A stretch of 64,000 nucleotides of DNA from CAWUKT01 sp963923035 (lineage in GTDB: Bacteria > Bacteroidota > Bacteroidia > J057 > JADKCL01): the NCBI GenBank assembly GCA_963923035.1, contig CAWUKT010000007.1:62001-126000 (forward strand), written 5' to 3'. Below are positions 55,368-63,750 of the stretch, piece after piece (the stretch's first letter is position 1; every line of letters starts with the position of its first letter). The position numbers and the translations under genes are program-made. The notes under the pieces were generated by a model. It did not search any database and was not told where the DNA came from. It saw only the letters and a program-made list of their open reading frames with translations.

Positions 55368-56255
55368 TCATCTACCCTTTTCCACCATTAACCTACCATT
55401 CTGAAAACCCACCTGGTATTCGGACGGGGGCATCCCCTCGCGGTTCCGGAAGAAGCGGGTCAGGTGGTTGGGTTCGGAGAATCCCAGGTCATCCGCGATC
55501 TCGTTGATGGTCCGGGACGAATAGATCAACTGGTTCTTGATCTCAAACAGCAGGCGCTGCTTGATCAATTCGCTGGCCGTCGTATTGAATTGGGCCTTCG
55601 TCGCCTTGTTCAGCGTGACCCGGCTGACGCCGAGGAGTTCGGTATAATCGTCCAGCCGCTGCTTGCTCCGGATATGCCGTTCCAACAGTCGCCGAAAGCG
55701 GAAGGCGTGGTTGTTTTGGCTCACCCCCACCTCCACCTCGTAGAACTCGGTGTACAGCCGGTTCAACCGCATGAGCAGGTAGTACAGCAGGGAGCGGATG
55801 ATATGGGCGCTGTCGACCTTGGGCTGTTTCAGTTCCGTCCTGATCTCCGCCAGGATTTCCAGCATCCGGTCGAACTCGCCGGGCGCGAGGTCGAGGTGGA
55901 GGGGAAAAACGCTTTGGTAGAAGTAGAGGAGGCGGAAGGAAAACAGGTAATCGGCGAAGAATTCATTCAGGAAATCCTCCTGGAAGACCAGGAAGGTCGC
56001 ATCCAGGTGGTTGATGTCCACGTTCCAGCGCCGTTGCTGGAACTGGGTGATGAAGATGACCTGCCCCGGCCGCAACGGAATCCGCGACTGGTTCAGGTCG
56101 AGGAAGCCCTCCGCCTGGTGCACCAACAACACCTCGAAGAAGTCGGTATTGTGGACGCCCTGCGGGTAGCTGCCCCGCAGGAGGTCCTGGTAGCTCCCCA
56201 CATTCACGAGGAAGTCCACCCCACACAGCGACTTGTCGAAATGAATGGTTTCCAT
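55368..56255 (-). CDS. AraC family transcriptional regulator
   Basis: The 295-residue protein from ATG 56255 has an N-terminal cupin-like sensing domain (IPLRPGQVIFITQFQQRRWN). The C-terminal double helix-turn-helix is of AraC type (DDYTELLGVSRVTLNKATK; INEIADDLGFSEPNHLTRFF followed by FRNREGMPPSEYQ). The second motif is highly characteristic. The downstream MBL hydrolase is the obvious candidate target. Confidence 0.9.
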   Translation of the reverse strand: METIHFDKSLCGVDFLVNVGSYQDLLRGSYPQGVHNTDFFEVLLVHQAEGFLDLNQSRIPLRPGQVIFITQFQQRRWNVDINHLDATFLVFQEDFLNEFFADYLFSFRLLYFYQSVFPLHLDLAPGEFDRMLEILAEIRTELKQPKVDSAHIIRSLLYYLLMRLNRLYTEFYEVEVGVSQNNHAFRFRRLLERHIRSKQRLDDYTELLGVSRVTLNKATKAQFNTTASELIKQRLLFEIKNQLIYSSRTINEIADDLGFSEPNHLTRFFRNREGMPPSEYQVGFQNGRLMVEKGR

Positions 56256-56930
56256 AGTGTGATTTGGTGGGGTAAAGTTAGGGAAAATGGCCGGGTTGAA
56301 TTTTCCCGGTGACCCCATTGCTTCTTCCCTGGAAATGCCTCCGACACCTGCCGCAAGCGCCAACGCCCTGCTGCCCCGCGTTCCTTTCTCCCGGAAATGC
56401 CCTGGCTCCCCCCAAACAATATTCGGCTCCGCCACCATTCTGCTCCTCAAGTCCGCTGCCAAAGCAGGCCCGCCTCAAAGATCGTGGCGCACGCCCAGCT
56501 CCGAGGTGAGCAAGCCCGGCCCACCTTTAGGGGGGACCCAAAGGTTCGCTGGGCCAGCCCAGCGCTTCGTTGGAGCCCTCCGGCTCCCCTTTGGGGGGTG
56601 CCCAAAGGTCTGGTGGACAGGTCCAGCCCTTGGCTGGAACGGCCCGGCTCACCCTTAGGGGGAACCCAAAGGTTCGCTGGACCAGTCCAGCCCTTTGCCG
56701 GGCCCGCACGGCGATCCCATAGGCCTCGCCCAGCCGGCCGCTGGGCGCGCTCAGTTCAGCGCCGGGCCACCTCACCTCATCCTTATTCCCTACCAAGCTC
56801 CGAGCCCACCAGCCCCAAGGTTTCCCCAGCCACGCATCATTCTCCCCTTCCCATGTGCATAAATTCTCCCGACCATTTTCCCTCCAACCCCGTAAATTCC
56901 TCTCCAATTACCACCTATTCTATTCCACTT
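56256..56930. other. Intergenic region holding three hairpin-forming repeats
   Basis: 675 bp of GC-rich DNA between the AraC gene and the small SH3-like protein gene. Open frames are Pro/Ala/Arg-rich by composition and not gene-like. The only structure found is the repeat block at 56518-56706. The 3' end (56840-56930) is pyrimidine-rich. Confidence 0.5.
56518..56706. repeat. Three tandem imperfect ~64-bp repeats with internal palindromes
   Basis: Copies begin near 56518, 56582 and 56646. Each contains a palindrome of the form CCTTTnGGGGGn...CCCAAAGG, followed by CTGG.CCAG(T/C)CCAGC and a GGCTGGA- or TCGTTGG-type segment, ending in GGCCCGGCTC. The palindromes would form hairpins in RNA or single-stranded DNA. 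The copies differ at about one position in five. Not a CRISPR: there are no unique spacers. Confidence 0.7.
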
Positions 56931-57242
56931 ATGCCCGACCTTGAACAAAGCCAGGCCGCCTTCATCGCCAAATGGGAAAATGAAGTCCACCAAATGAACT
57001 ACGCCGAATTGAGGATGCTCAACCAGATGGTGGTGGATCGGATCAAGCTGATCCACCAGGCGGGGAACCTGATGGAAATGGCCAAGTTCCATGTCGGGGA
57101 ATTGGTGGCGTTCACGGACAGCTACGGGGTGGAACAAACGGGGCGCATCCTCCGGATCAACAAGAAGACGATCTCGGTGGAAGTCGGGACCGGGGGCTAC
57201 TGGAAAGTTTCTCCGCAGTTCCTGCGGAAGGTATCGGAGTAA
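56931..57242 (+). CDS. Small protein with SH3-like C-terminal domain
   Basis: The 103-residue protein has an N-terminal helical half (FIAKWENEVHQMNYAELRML) and a C-terminal small beta barrel (FHVGELVAFTDSYGVEQTGR, then RINKKTISVEVGTGGYWKVS). This is the pattern of short SH3/KOW-like nucleic-acid-binding domains that end in W(K/R)VSPxxL. Cytosolic; the role is unknown, an RNA- or DNA-associated function being plausible. ATG 56931 is preferred because the long upstream extension is repeat-derived. Confidence 0.65.
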   Translation: MPDLEQSQAAFIAKWENEVHQMNYAELRMLNQMVVDRIKLIHQAGNLMEMAKFHVGELVAFTDSYGVEQTGRILRINKKTISVEVGTGGYWKVSPQFLRKVSE

Positions 57243-57437
57243 CGTTTTCCAAAGCCCATTCCTGAAGCAGGGCCAAGCAACCCAGTGAGCAGTCTTCCTC
57301 ACGGGCTTTGCTCATTACCCCTCACCTCCCCCTCCCTCCCGAACATTTTCTCCCGTCCTCCCGTTAAATTCAGTAACAAACCCCGGCAACCAAGGCCGGT
57401 CCTACTTCCTATTGTTGACCCTATTTACCTGAATGCC

Positions 57438-58766
57438 ATGATCAAACCGTTTACCCTATTTTTCTGCCTCGGTATCCTGTTCGGTGCGCCTTTGATGGGC
57501 CAAACCGTCACGGCCAGCTTCTCCGCCCCGGCCCCGACGCTGTGCAGCAGAGATACCCTCTTCCTCACCAATACCAGCACCGGCGCTCTTACCTACGAAT
57601 GGTGGGTCGACGGCAGCTTGGTCTCGACAGCCGTCGATCTGAATTGGGTGCCCACGGGCGCGGGCATGCCCCTCATTGAGTTGGTCGCGCTGGGGGCCAA
57701 TGCGAGTGATACGGCCGCGGCGACCTTTAACGTCCTGCCCATTCCCGTGGTCACGGGCGGCCCCAACCAGTCCATTTGCCCCGATTCCGCACCGGGCGTC
57801 CTCATCGGCGCCACCATTACCGGTGCGCCCGGCCCCTATACCTACCAGTGGTCCCCCAGTGCCGGCCTCAACGATTCCACGATCCTGAACGCATTTGCCC
57901 GGCCCGACTCCACCACGACCTATACCCTGACCGCCATTTCCGGGGGCGGGTGCCCCAGCCAGCCCGACTCCAACAGCACCGTCACCGTATTTGTGCAGGA
58001 CTTGCCCATCGCGCTGGCCGGGAACGATACCGCCCTCTGCGATGCCGACACGATCCAACTGAATGCGACTGCACTTGGCGGCGGCCCCCAATTCTTTTAC
58101 AACTGGTTCCCCGCCATCGGTTTGTCCAATCCCTCCATCCCCAATCCCCGGGCCTACCCTAACCAGACGACCACCTACGCCCTGACCGTTTTCTCGAATG
58201 GTTGCCCGTCCTTCTCCGATTCCATCACCATCCACGTCCTCAACCAGCCCGGTCCCTCCGCCAATTTTGCCCTCAGTAATCCCGCGCCCCAGGTCTACCA
58301 GTTCCAGGATGCCTCGGCGGGAAGCCCGGTGAAGTGGTACTGGGAACTCAATTGTCCGGCCCTGTCCGCGCCGGTGGTCAATACGGCGGCGACCTGGACG
58401 GATACGCTCAGTGCGTGCGACTTTGAGGTCTGCCTGACGGTGACGGATACGGTGGGCTGTGGCGACCGCCTCTGTGATTCGCTGTCGGTGCCGGTGGGCG
58501 TGGATCCGGGAGCCGATATCCCATTAGTGGTTTACCCCAATCCTGCGCGGCGGTGGCTCCAGGTCGAGGTGCAGCGGGGGATTGCGGGAGAAATGTGCTG
58601 GGAAATGGTGGACGGGCTGGGAAAACGGGTCTTGGAGGGCCGGGAAATGGCGAATGCCGGGGAGCCCCTGCGGCTGGACCTGACGGGGTTGGATGCGGGG
58701 ATGTATTGGCTGCGCTTGGAGGCAGAGGGCAAATGGGTGAGCCGGGCGGTTTGGGTGGCTCCGTGA
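57438..58766 (+). CDS. T9SS-secreted Ig/PKD-like surface protein
   Basis: The 442-residue protein has a signal peptide (MIKPFTLFFCLGILFGAPLM). A PKD-like domain (YEWWVDGSLVSTAVDL) comes first, then two Ig-like modules of the SprB-like kind (CPDSAPGVLIGATITGAPG; YTYQWSPSAGLNDSTILNAF), a further PKD-like domain with Cys pairs, and a type A sorting domain (VVYPNPARRWLQVEVQ ... LDAGMYWLRLEAEG). Probably surface-attached. Transcribed alone. Confidence 0.85.
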   Translation: MIKPFTLFFCLGILFGAPLMGQTVTASFSAPAPTLCSRDTLFLTNTSTGALTYEWWVDGSLVSTAVDLNWVPTGAGMPLIELVALGANASDTAAATFNVLPIPVVTGGPNQSICPDSAPGVLIGATITGAPGPYTYQWSPSAGLNDSTILNAFARPDSTTTYTLTAISGGGCPSQPDSNSTVTVFVQDLPIALAGNDTALCDADTIQLNATALGGGPQFFYNWFPAIGLSNPSIPNPRAYPNQTTTYALTVFSNGCPSFSDSITIHVLNQPGPSANFALSNPAPQVYQFQDASAGSPVKWYWELNCPALSAPVVNTAATWTDTLSACDFEVCLTVTDTVGCGDRLCDSLSVPVGVDPGADIPLVVYPNPARRWLQVEVQRGIAGEMCWEMVDGLGKRVLEGREMANAGEPLRLDLTGLDAGMYWLRLEAEGKWVSRAVWVAP

Positions 58767-58879
58767 GGGTAGCTGTCTTTACATCATGCCTAGCCAGTCG
58801 GCGATTTGCTCGTATCCTTTGACGATGCTGGCCCCGCGCTTGACGCTTGTGGCCACGTGGTACCCAAGTGCTTTAAAAT

Positions 58880-58907
58880 AGGCGGCCCCGCCCGAGCGGA
58901 GCCGCCT
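58880..58907. terminator. GC-rich hairpin between convergent genes
   Basis: AGGCGGC (58880-58886) pairs with GCCGCCT (58901-58907), and the 14-nt spacer can pair further (CCCGCCCGAGCGG). It lies between the convergent stops at 58766 and 58933. The T-tract is weak, so it may be a terminator or a REP-like element. Confidence 0.4.
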
Positions 58908-58932
58908 CGTTCACGTGCCCGTTGGCACATTC

Positions 58933-59481
58933 CTAGTTGTCGGCCGGGTTGGCCGGGGCGGAGGAATCGCTGGACGGGTCGTCCGGCAGGTCCGGGAGGA
59001 CCTCACCGCTGTCTTCGCTGCCGGAGCGGCTGCTTTCAAAGCGCTCGGCGAGCATGTCGACGATGATCTGAGCGCCGGGGACGCCCGAATTGGCGGCTTG
59101 CTTGGCCATGCGGTAAAACAGTAAGGAACCTTGGTAGGATTCCGAACCGGCCAGGATCCGGGTATGGACGACTTGCTCGTACAGCTGGCCCAGGGCCATT
59201 TCCACCTTTCGCAACTGGTTGTACAGCGCGAAGTCCTTGCGGATTTCCAGGGGATTCACATAGCCGGGCATCCAGGTCTGGTTCTCGTCCAGGGCCTGCA
59301 CGGCTTCTTCTACAAACAGGCGGTTCTGACGCCTGATTTTGGGGAGGTAACGCCGCTCCTGCTCGGTCAGACCAATCAGAAAGGGCATGTTCTGCTCCAC
59401 GTCAGCAACAGCTGACAGGATCCGCGCCACGTCGGCATCGGACAGGGCCGCCGAGAGGCGGTTCACAAAAATGTTTGACAT
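58933..59481 (-). CDS. Conserved helical protein of unknown function
   Basis: The 182-residue protein from ATG 59481 (MSNIFVNRLSAALSDADVAR) has a helical body (RILSAVADVEQNMPFLIGL; LEIRKDFALYNQLRKVEMAL; AGSESYQGSLLFYRMAKQAA) and an acidic Ser/Asp/Pro-rich tail of about 30 residues. I recall similar proteins in Saprospirales genomes, annotated only as hypothetical. No signal peptide, no catalytic motif. Confidence 0.65.
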   Translation of the reverse strand: MSNIFVNRLSAALSDADVARILSAVADVEQNMPFLIGLTEQERRYLPKIRRQNRLFVEEAVQALDENQTWMPGYVNPLEIRKDFALYNQLRKVEMALGQLYEQVVHTRILAGSESYQGSLLFYRMAKQAANSGVPGAQIIVDMLAERFESSRSGSEDSGEVLPDLPDDPSSDSSAPANPADN

Positions 59482-60064
59482 AGGAAATATCAAATCAATT
59501 CAACAAGGGGCTGGGAGACGTTCCCAGTCCATACAGCTAGGCTGGCTGATTGTATAAACCTTGGTCCACCGATCGTTGTCGTAAATGTCGATCATACTTG
59601 TTCCCCAAAAGTATTCCTTCAGCATTACATTCCAAATAAAAAAATTCCCCATACTTAGGAAGACAGAGCTCCACAAGCACCCCTCAAGCTCCCCAATACC
59701 CATTTTTAGTCCAAACCGCCCTTCAAAAGCAGCATTCATTCAACCGTATCCATTTTGGATACACCACTTCCCCAATATCTATTCAATCCGGACAATGGCT
59801 TCCCCGACGGCTTTTCCGGCGGGTTTTCCAGCGGCTGAGATGGCTTGCCCCGGGCGCATCCCCCGGAGCATCACCGCGGAAAATCGAGCTTCCTATCCAG
59901 GCTACACTCCTTAAATATGGGTTCAATTTCTCTGAGTTCTGCTCATTCGGAGGGGAAACCGAAGTCCGTACAGTTATTGGTAGGGACACAGCATAAGGGG
60001 AACGGGTATTCCAGCTGGCAATATCCCCTTGAACTGCCATTTCAGTTGATGAGACTCCGTCATT

Positions 60065-60421
60065 GGGGTTGGGGACCCGGCCAGCCGAGTTCGGAACGCG
60101 GCCGTCGGAGTCGGGAACCCGGGTATTGGCGTTCCGGACCCGGACATTGGAGTCGGGAACTCGGGAATTGGAGTTCGAGACTCGGATATTGGAGTCGGGA
60201 ACTCGGCCGTCGGAGTGCTGGACTCGACCATCGGAGTCGGAAACTCGGGAATTGGAGTTCGAGACTCGGATATTGGAGTCGGGAACTCGGCCGTCGGAGT
60301 GCTGGACTCGACCATCGGAGTCGGAAACTCGGGAATTGGAGTTCGAGACTCGGATATTGGAGTCGGGAACTCGGCCGTCGGAGTCGGAAACCCGGGCATG
60401 CGGGTTCGGAATTCGGAACAG
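60065..60421. repeat. 21-bp minisatellite (about 17 units) with an 84-bp higher-order period
   Basis: Units of the form GGAGTCGGGAACTCGGxxxTT repeat every 21 bp from 60065 to 60421, and most contain the inverted pair GAGT...ACTC. Units 60170-60253 and 60254-60337 form an exact 84-bp tandem duplication (four units), partly continued to 60379. Edge units are degenerate. Similar heptapeptide-coding minisatellites give spurious FPTP-type frames in many Bacteroidota; I do not call a protein here. Confidence 0.9.
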
Positions 60422-60701
60422 CTCCCTTCATGGCCGCAAGGCATCGAAACAGACGACCAAAACCCGCGGGTCACCCGAAAGATGACTTCGGCGAAGGGCC
60501 AATCGGGAGTCTGGGAGCAGGTTTCTCCCGAATTATAGCAAAAGCGATCAGAAAGAGCCCCCACCAAATCCCCCCACCTTCCTCCTTTTCCATTTCCCTA
60601 CCCCTCCCTGTTCCCCCACCTCCCACTCGACCAACTACGTAAAAAGGCCGACATTAGATATTTATTTGCTCCCGAACCGAAACAATCCAACTTGCTCTCC
60701 G

Positions 60702-60709
60702 TACATTTG
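60702..60709 (+). promoter_or_regulatory. -7 promoter element (TACATTTG) upstream of the leader/protease locus
   Basis: TACATTTG matches TAnnTTTG and lies 81 bp before ATG 60791. No TTG is found at the ideal -33 distance; TTTG at 60665-60668 is too far. Tentative. Confidence 0.4.
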
Positions 60710-60790
60710 AATCGTTTAAGCTGTGCATTTTTTGACAGGGCACCTAGCTAGCCCTTACGATTCGATCAATTCAAGAAGAACCAATTGTCT

Positions 60791-61132
60791 ATGGAAACGA
60801 CGCATCAAAGCCCTGTACTACAGGAGCAGTCCCCCGAATCGATGGAGAGTGCGTTCTCTCCTTCGGAAAGTACCCAACAATTCAAGGACGAGCGGCCCGA
60901 AGCCGGAGTGCAGCGGCGCATGCAACATGGCGCCAACAGCAGCTCCCAGGTCCAGCAGTTGCAGACCCTTCAGCGGGCCATCAACCTGGGCAATTCTCCT
61001 TCTACGCTTCAGGCTCCCGTTCAACGCCAGACGGCTTCGGTCGTGCAGCGCACCCCGGGTGACCTCGACGGAATTGTCACGCCGGACATTCAGGAAGCGC
61101 CGGGAGGCATGTTCTCTTCCCGCAGCACCTGA
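60791..61132 (+). CDS. eCIS cargo-like N-terminal leader, cut by an in-frame TGA
   Basis: ATG 60791 opens a 113-residue product ending at TGA 61130-61132. It has low hydrophobicity, no signal peptide and a Gln/Ser/Pro-rich, disordered composition. It carries VQRRMQHGANSSSQVQQLQT, then LQRAINLGNSPSTLQ and VQRQTASVVQRTPGD. These VQR and 'NxSxQVxQLxxLQ' elements resemble the N-termini of toxins loaded into extracellular contractile injection systems. The frame continues past the TGA, without another stop, into the calpain-like protease, so leader and protease look like one gene split by a nonsense codon. TGA is a normal stop elsewhere in the window. The eCIS link is recalled pattern, not a search result. 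Confidence 0.6.
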   Translation: METTHQSPVLQEQSPESMESAFSPSESTQQFKDERPEAGVQRRMQHGANSSSQVQQLQTLQRAINLGNSPSTLQAPVQRQTASVVQRTPGDLDGIVTPDIQEAPGGMFSSRST

Positions 61133-61162
61133 GGACAGATTCAGGACAAGGTTACCGCGTAC

Positions 61163-62881
61163 GTGGCCCTGGATTCAGACAATATCTCCGGACGAAATAC
61201 CGCGGTGAAGGCCCTGGAGCCGTTGTTCACGACCTGGCTCCAGCAATTTGGGGTCAAGGAAGAGGCGTTCCGGAATGACCCGACCAACAATTCCATCTCC
61301 CAAAAAGAATTCAAACAGAAGATTGCCGTCCAACAAATCAAGGCGGCCCTGGTCAAGGAGAAGAAAGAAATTGCGGCGACCTCGGGATCCCTGGGGATCA
61401 TGAAGGGGGATGTCGTCGACGACCCCCGGATTACCGGCCAGGTCAAGTCCGAAGACAAATCGGCGCCAAAGGGAGGTATGTTCAAAGAGGATACCGATAT
61501 CCTTGATAAATCGAAGACCAAGATCGGGACGGGGCAGAAGGGCAAAGTGGTCAAGATCATTGGGGAATGGGACGATTCCGATACTACGGTCCAGAAGAAT
61601 GACCACGACAAGATTTCCAAAGAGGACCAGACCAAGGCGGGCGATAACTATCAGGCTGTCCCCGACGGCTACGTCGAGAAGGACACGCTCATTGGGGTCA
61701 ACCGGGTCGACAATGTGGACAATTCTACCCACATGGACCGCAAGAATCCGATGACTTATCCCCTCTTCCCCCATCCAGCCCGGGTGGAAGACGTCCAGCA
61801 GGGCGGCATTGGCGACTGTTATCTGATGGCTTCCATGGCCACGGTCGCAGCGAAAAAACCGGGGCACTTTGAGCGGCACATGAAGGACCACGGCGACGGT
61901 ACGGTGACCATCCTCCTGTACGACTCCAAGGGAAGCGCGGTCTCCGTCACGGTGAAAAAGACCATTGCCTCCACCAACAATAGTTGGTCTGCCAACAAAG
62001 ACCTCTACGCCAATGGCCCGATGTGGGTCAAGATGTACGAAAAGGCCTATGTGGCAGCCGGATTCCAGGGCAAAGAGGACGACCTCACCTCCGAGTCCCA
62101 ATCCTACGGGATGATCGAAGGCGGCTGGGGCAGCACGGCGCTGAAGCACATCACGGGTGAGAACACCGAGCAGGCCTCCATCGATACCGGCCGGAGTGCG
62201 GCCAATGGGGTCATTGCCAATTATATCAACCGGACCATCATCCCCGACCTGAATACGGATGATCCCGACCATGAGGATTTCCAGACCCTACTGAAGCTCA
62301 GCGGCCAGGTTGTTCCCGAATTGGGCGACTTGATGGCCAAGACCTTTGTGACCCAGAGCGACCTCCGCAAGATGCTCAATGACAAGGGCCTCCCGGCGGG
62401 CATCGTGACCAAGGTGATGAACTACGTGGTCCAGGAGCAAATCCTCACCGGCGACCTCGGCAGTGGGGTCTATACCAAAGGCGAACTGTCCTTGTTTGAT
62501 AAGATCAAGGGTAAAATCGATGCGGGCAAGCTGGTCACGATGGGCACCAACCAGGAAATCTTTGACTCGAAGGATGAGATCGAAGGCAAAGGGGGAAGTG
62601 CAGGCGAACCGATGGTCAAGGGACTGGTCGGCGGCCACGAGTATTCCGTATTGGATTACGCCCCCAAGAACCCGCTTCCCGGCGCGACCCTGTCGATCCT
62701 GGTCCGCAACCCGTGGGGCACCTACGGACGGAAGTACCAGAAAGCGGACGACTCGATGGCGGACCTCACCACCGGCGCAACCTATACCGGTGCCAAGCGG
62801 GTGAAGGACAGCAGCGGCCAGTTCTGGATGGACCTGGCGGATCTGGCGGCCTACGGCAACCAGCTCTCCTTTACCAAGTAA
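61163..62881 (+). CDS. Calpain-like cysteine protease, probably the C-terminal part of an interrupted eCIS-type effector
   Basis: This 572-residue frame starts at GTG 61163, in the same frame as the leader that ends at TGA 61130; whether GTG 61163 is used is unknown. Residues up to ~210 are charged, helical linker. The calpain (peptidase C2) core follows: VEDVQQGGIGDCYLMASMAT with nucleophile Cys343 (numbering from ATG 60791), GGHEYSVLDY with His616, and LVRNPWGTYGRK with Asn640. The Cys/His/Asn triad is complete, so the protease should be active if made. Calpain-like domains occur among polymorphic and injected toxins. No signal peptide. It is followed by a strong terminator and faces two Cys-rich lipoprotein-type genes. 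Confidence 0.8.
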   Translation: MALDSDNISGRNTAVKALEPLFTTWLQQFGVKEEAFRNDPTNNSISQKEFKQKIAVQQIKAALVKEKKEIAATSGSLGIMKGDVVDDPRITGQVKSEDKSAPKGGMFKEDTDILDKSKTKIGTGQKGKVVKIIGEWDDSDTTVQKNDHDKISKEDQTKAGDNYQAVPDGYVEKDTLIGVNRVDNVDNSTHMDRKNPMTYPLFPHPARVEDVQQGGIGDCYLMASMATVAAKKPGHFERHMKDHGDGTVTILLYDSKGSAVSVTVKKTIASTNNSWSANKDLYANGPMWVKMYEKAYVAAGFQGKEDDLTSESQSYGMIEGGWGSTALKHITGENTEQASIDTGRSAANGVIANYINRTIIPDLNTDDPDHEDFQTLLKLSGQVVPELGDLMAKTFVTQSDLRKMLNDKGLPAGIVTKVMNYVVQEQILTGDLGSGVYTKGELSLFDKIKGKIDAGKLVTMGTNQEIFDSKDEIEGKGGSAGEPMVKGLVGGHEYSVLDYAPKNPLPGATLSILVRNPWGTYGRKYQKADDSMADLTTGATYTGAKRVKDSSGQFWMDLADLAAYGNQLSFTK

Positions 62882-62900
62882 GACCTTACAACTACATACG

Positions 62901-62933
62901 AAAAGCTCCTTTCCCGCCGGGAAAGGAGCTTTT
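62901..62933. terminator. Strong bidirectional terminator
   Basis: A perfect 15-bp stem (AAAAGCTCCTTTCCC / GGGAAAGGAGCTTTT) has a 3-nt GCC loop. It lies 19 bp after the protease stop, with A/T runs on both sides, and can serve the protease gene and the convergent lipoprotein gene. Confidence 0.9.
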
Positions 62934-62984
62934 CTGATTTTACGACTGCCCATCTCTTCTAGCCGAGATCAGCGGCCTGGCCCA

Positions 62985-63566
62985 TTAGCGGTTCAGGTAA
63001 TCGATGACCATGCCCAGAGCAACTTCGTCGTAGTCTTTCTTGTTCTCTCCAGCAATCGAGGGTACTTCCACCGTGACCTTGTGGGTACAGCTGCCTTCCG
63101 TTCCAATATTGGTGTCTTTGGCGCAATCACACCAGCCACTGGTGGAGTCAATCACGTTCAGCTTACAGCCTTTGCAATTGCTTTTGGTGGTACAGCTTTG
63201 GGTGGAGGCGGTGGGATCAAAGCCAAGGTCACCATCGTTGCTCAGATCCAATTCTACGGCAAAGGTGGTCCGGGTTTGGTCGGCGTTGATCAACATACCC
63301 ACCAGAAAATAGTTCTCGGTTCCCTTCTGGATGGAGAAGTCATCGGCATTTTCGGTCTCGTAGGCCTCGCGGAAGGCAATCCGCAGCTCGGCGGGGTCTA
63401 CACTCAATTCGGCGTCACCGTCCTGGACGGTTCCAATGACCGCGCGGTTGACCAGGCCTGTCTCCTGGTTCCCGGAAGTGGGATCTTCTACGGTGGAGCA
63501 GCTGGGGAGGATGAAAAGGACGAGGGCGGCGCCCATCAAAAGGTTCAATTTGGAAAAAAGTTTCAT
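62985..63566 (-). CDS. Six-cysteine lipoprotein, copy 1
   Basis: The 193-residue product from ATG 63566 has a lipoprotein signal (LLMGAALVLFILPSC, Cys near residue 27). An acidic N-terminal domain (LRIAFREAYETENADDFSIQ; VELDLSNDGDLGFDP) precedes a Cys-rich segment SCTTKSNCKGC ... GWCDC ... GSCTHKVTVEVPSIAGE. The C-terminus is a helix (ALGMVIDYLNR). The CxxC and CDC motifs could bind metal or form disulfides. A paralogue lies 184 bp upstream on the same strand. It is convergent with the calpain-like protease. No named family recognised. Confidence 0.7.
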   Translation of the reverse strand: MKLFSKLNLLMGAALVLFILPSCSTVEDPTSGNQETGLVNRAVIGTVQDGDAELSVDPAELRIAFREAYETENADDFSIQKGTENYFLVGMLINADQTRTTFAVELDLSNDGDLGFDPTASTQSCTTKSNCKGCKLNVIDSTSGWCDCAKDTNIGTEGSCTHKVTVEVPSIAGENKKDYDEVALGMVIDYLNR

Positions 63567-63750
63567 GAGTGTTGTTGTGATTAATAATGGATTAAAGTTT
63601 TCGGGCCCGACGGGGCATTTGGGGTCGGGGCGGCATCGGGGTGGATGGCGCCAGGGACTCAGCAGCCGACTGCAACTGCTTTCCAAGTAGAAGACAGCAT
63701 GTAGGTGCAGATAGATCGGGGTATCCACGACCAAGGTCAGTGGAATCAGG

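Larger units (their letters stand above)
59482..60790. other. Long intergenic region with a 21-bp minisatellite
   Basis: 1.3 kb without a gene-like frame. The centre (60065-60421) is the tandem repeat array listed separately. All frames through the array are open only because the repeat length is a multiple of three. The last ~130 bp become AT-richer and hold a -7-like box (60702-60709) ahead of the leader gene. Confidence 0.6.

Noticed and set aside
56397..56930. N-terminal extension of the SH3-like protein through the hairpin repeats
   Set aside because: The upstream frame is Pro/Arg-rich, derived from repeat DNA, and the ATG at 56931 begins the recognisable protein.
60065..60421. CRISPR array
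   Set aside because: Units are contiguous 21-mers with no unique 25-40-bp spacers and there are no cas genes nearby.
59974..60567. Open reading frames across the minisatellite encoding heptapeptide repeats (EFPTPIS/ESRTPIP type)
   Set aside because: The 21-bp period keeps all frames open; there is no signal peptide, no domain and no gene-like codon use. Similar spurious frames are common around such repeats.
60791..61132. Selenocysteine at the TGA
   Set aside because: No SECIS-like hairpin was seen just after the TGA, the position is a linker rather than an active site, and TGA is used as an ordinary stop throughout the window.
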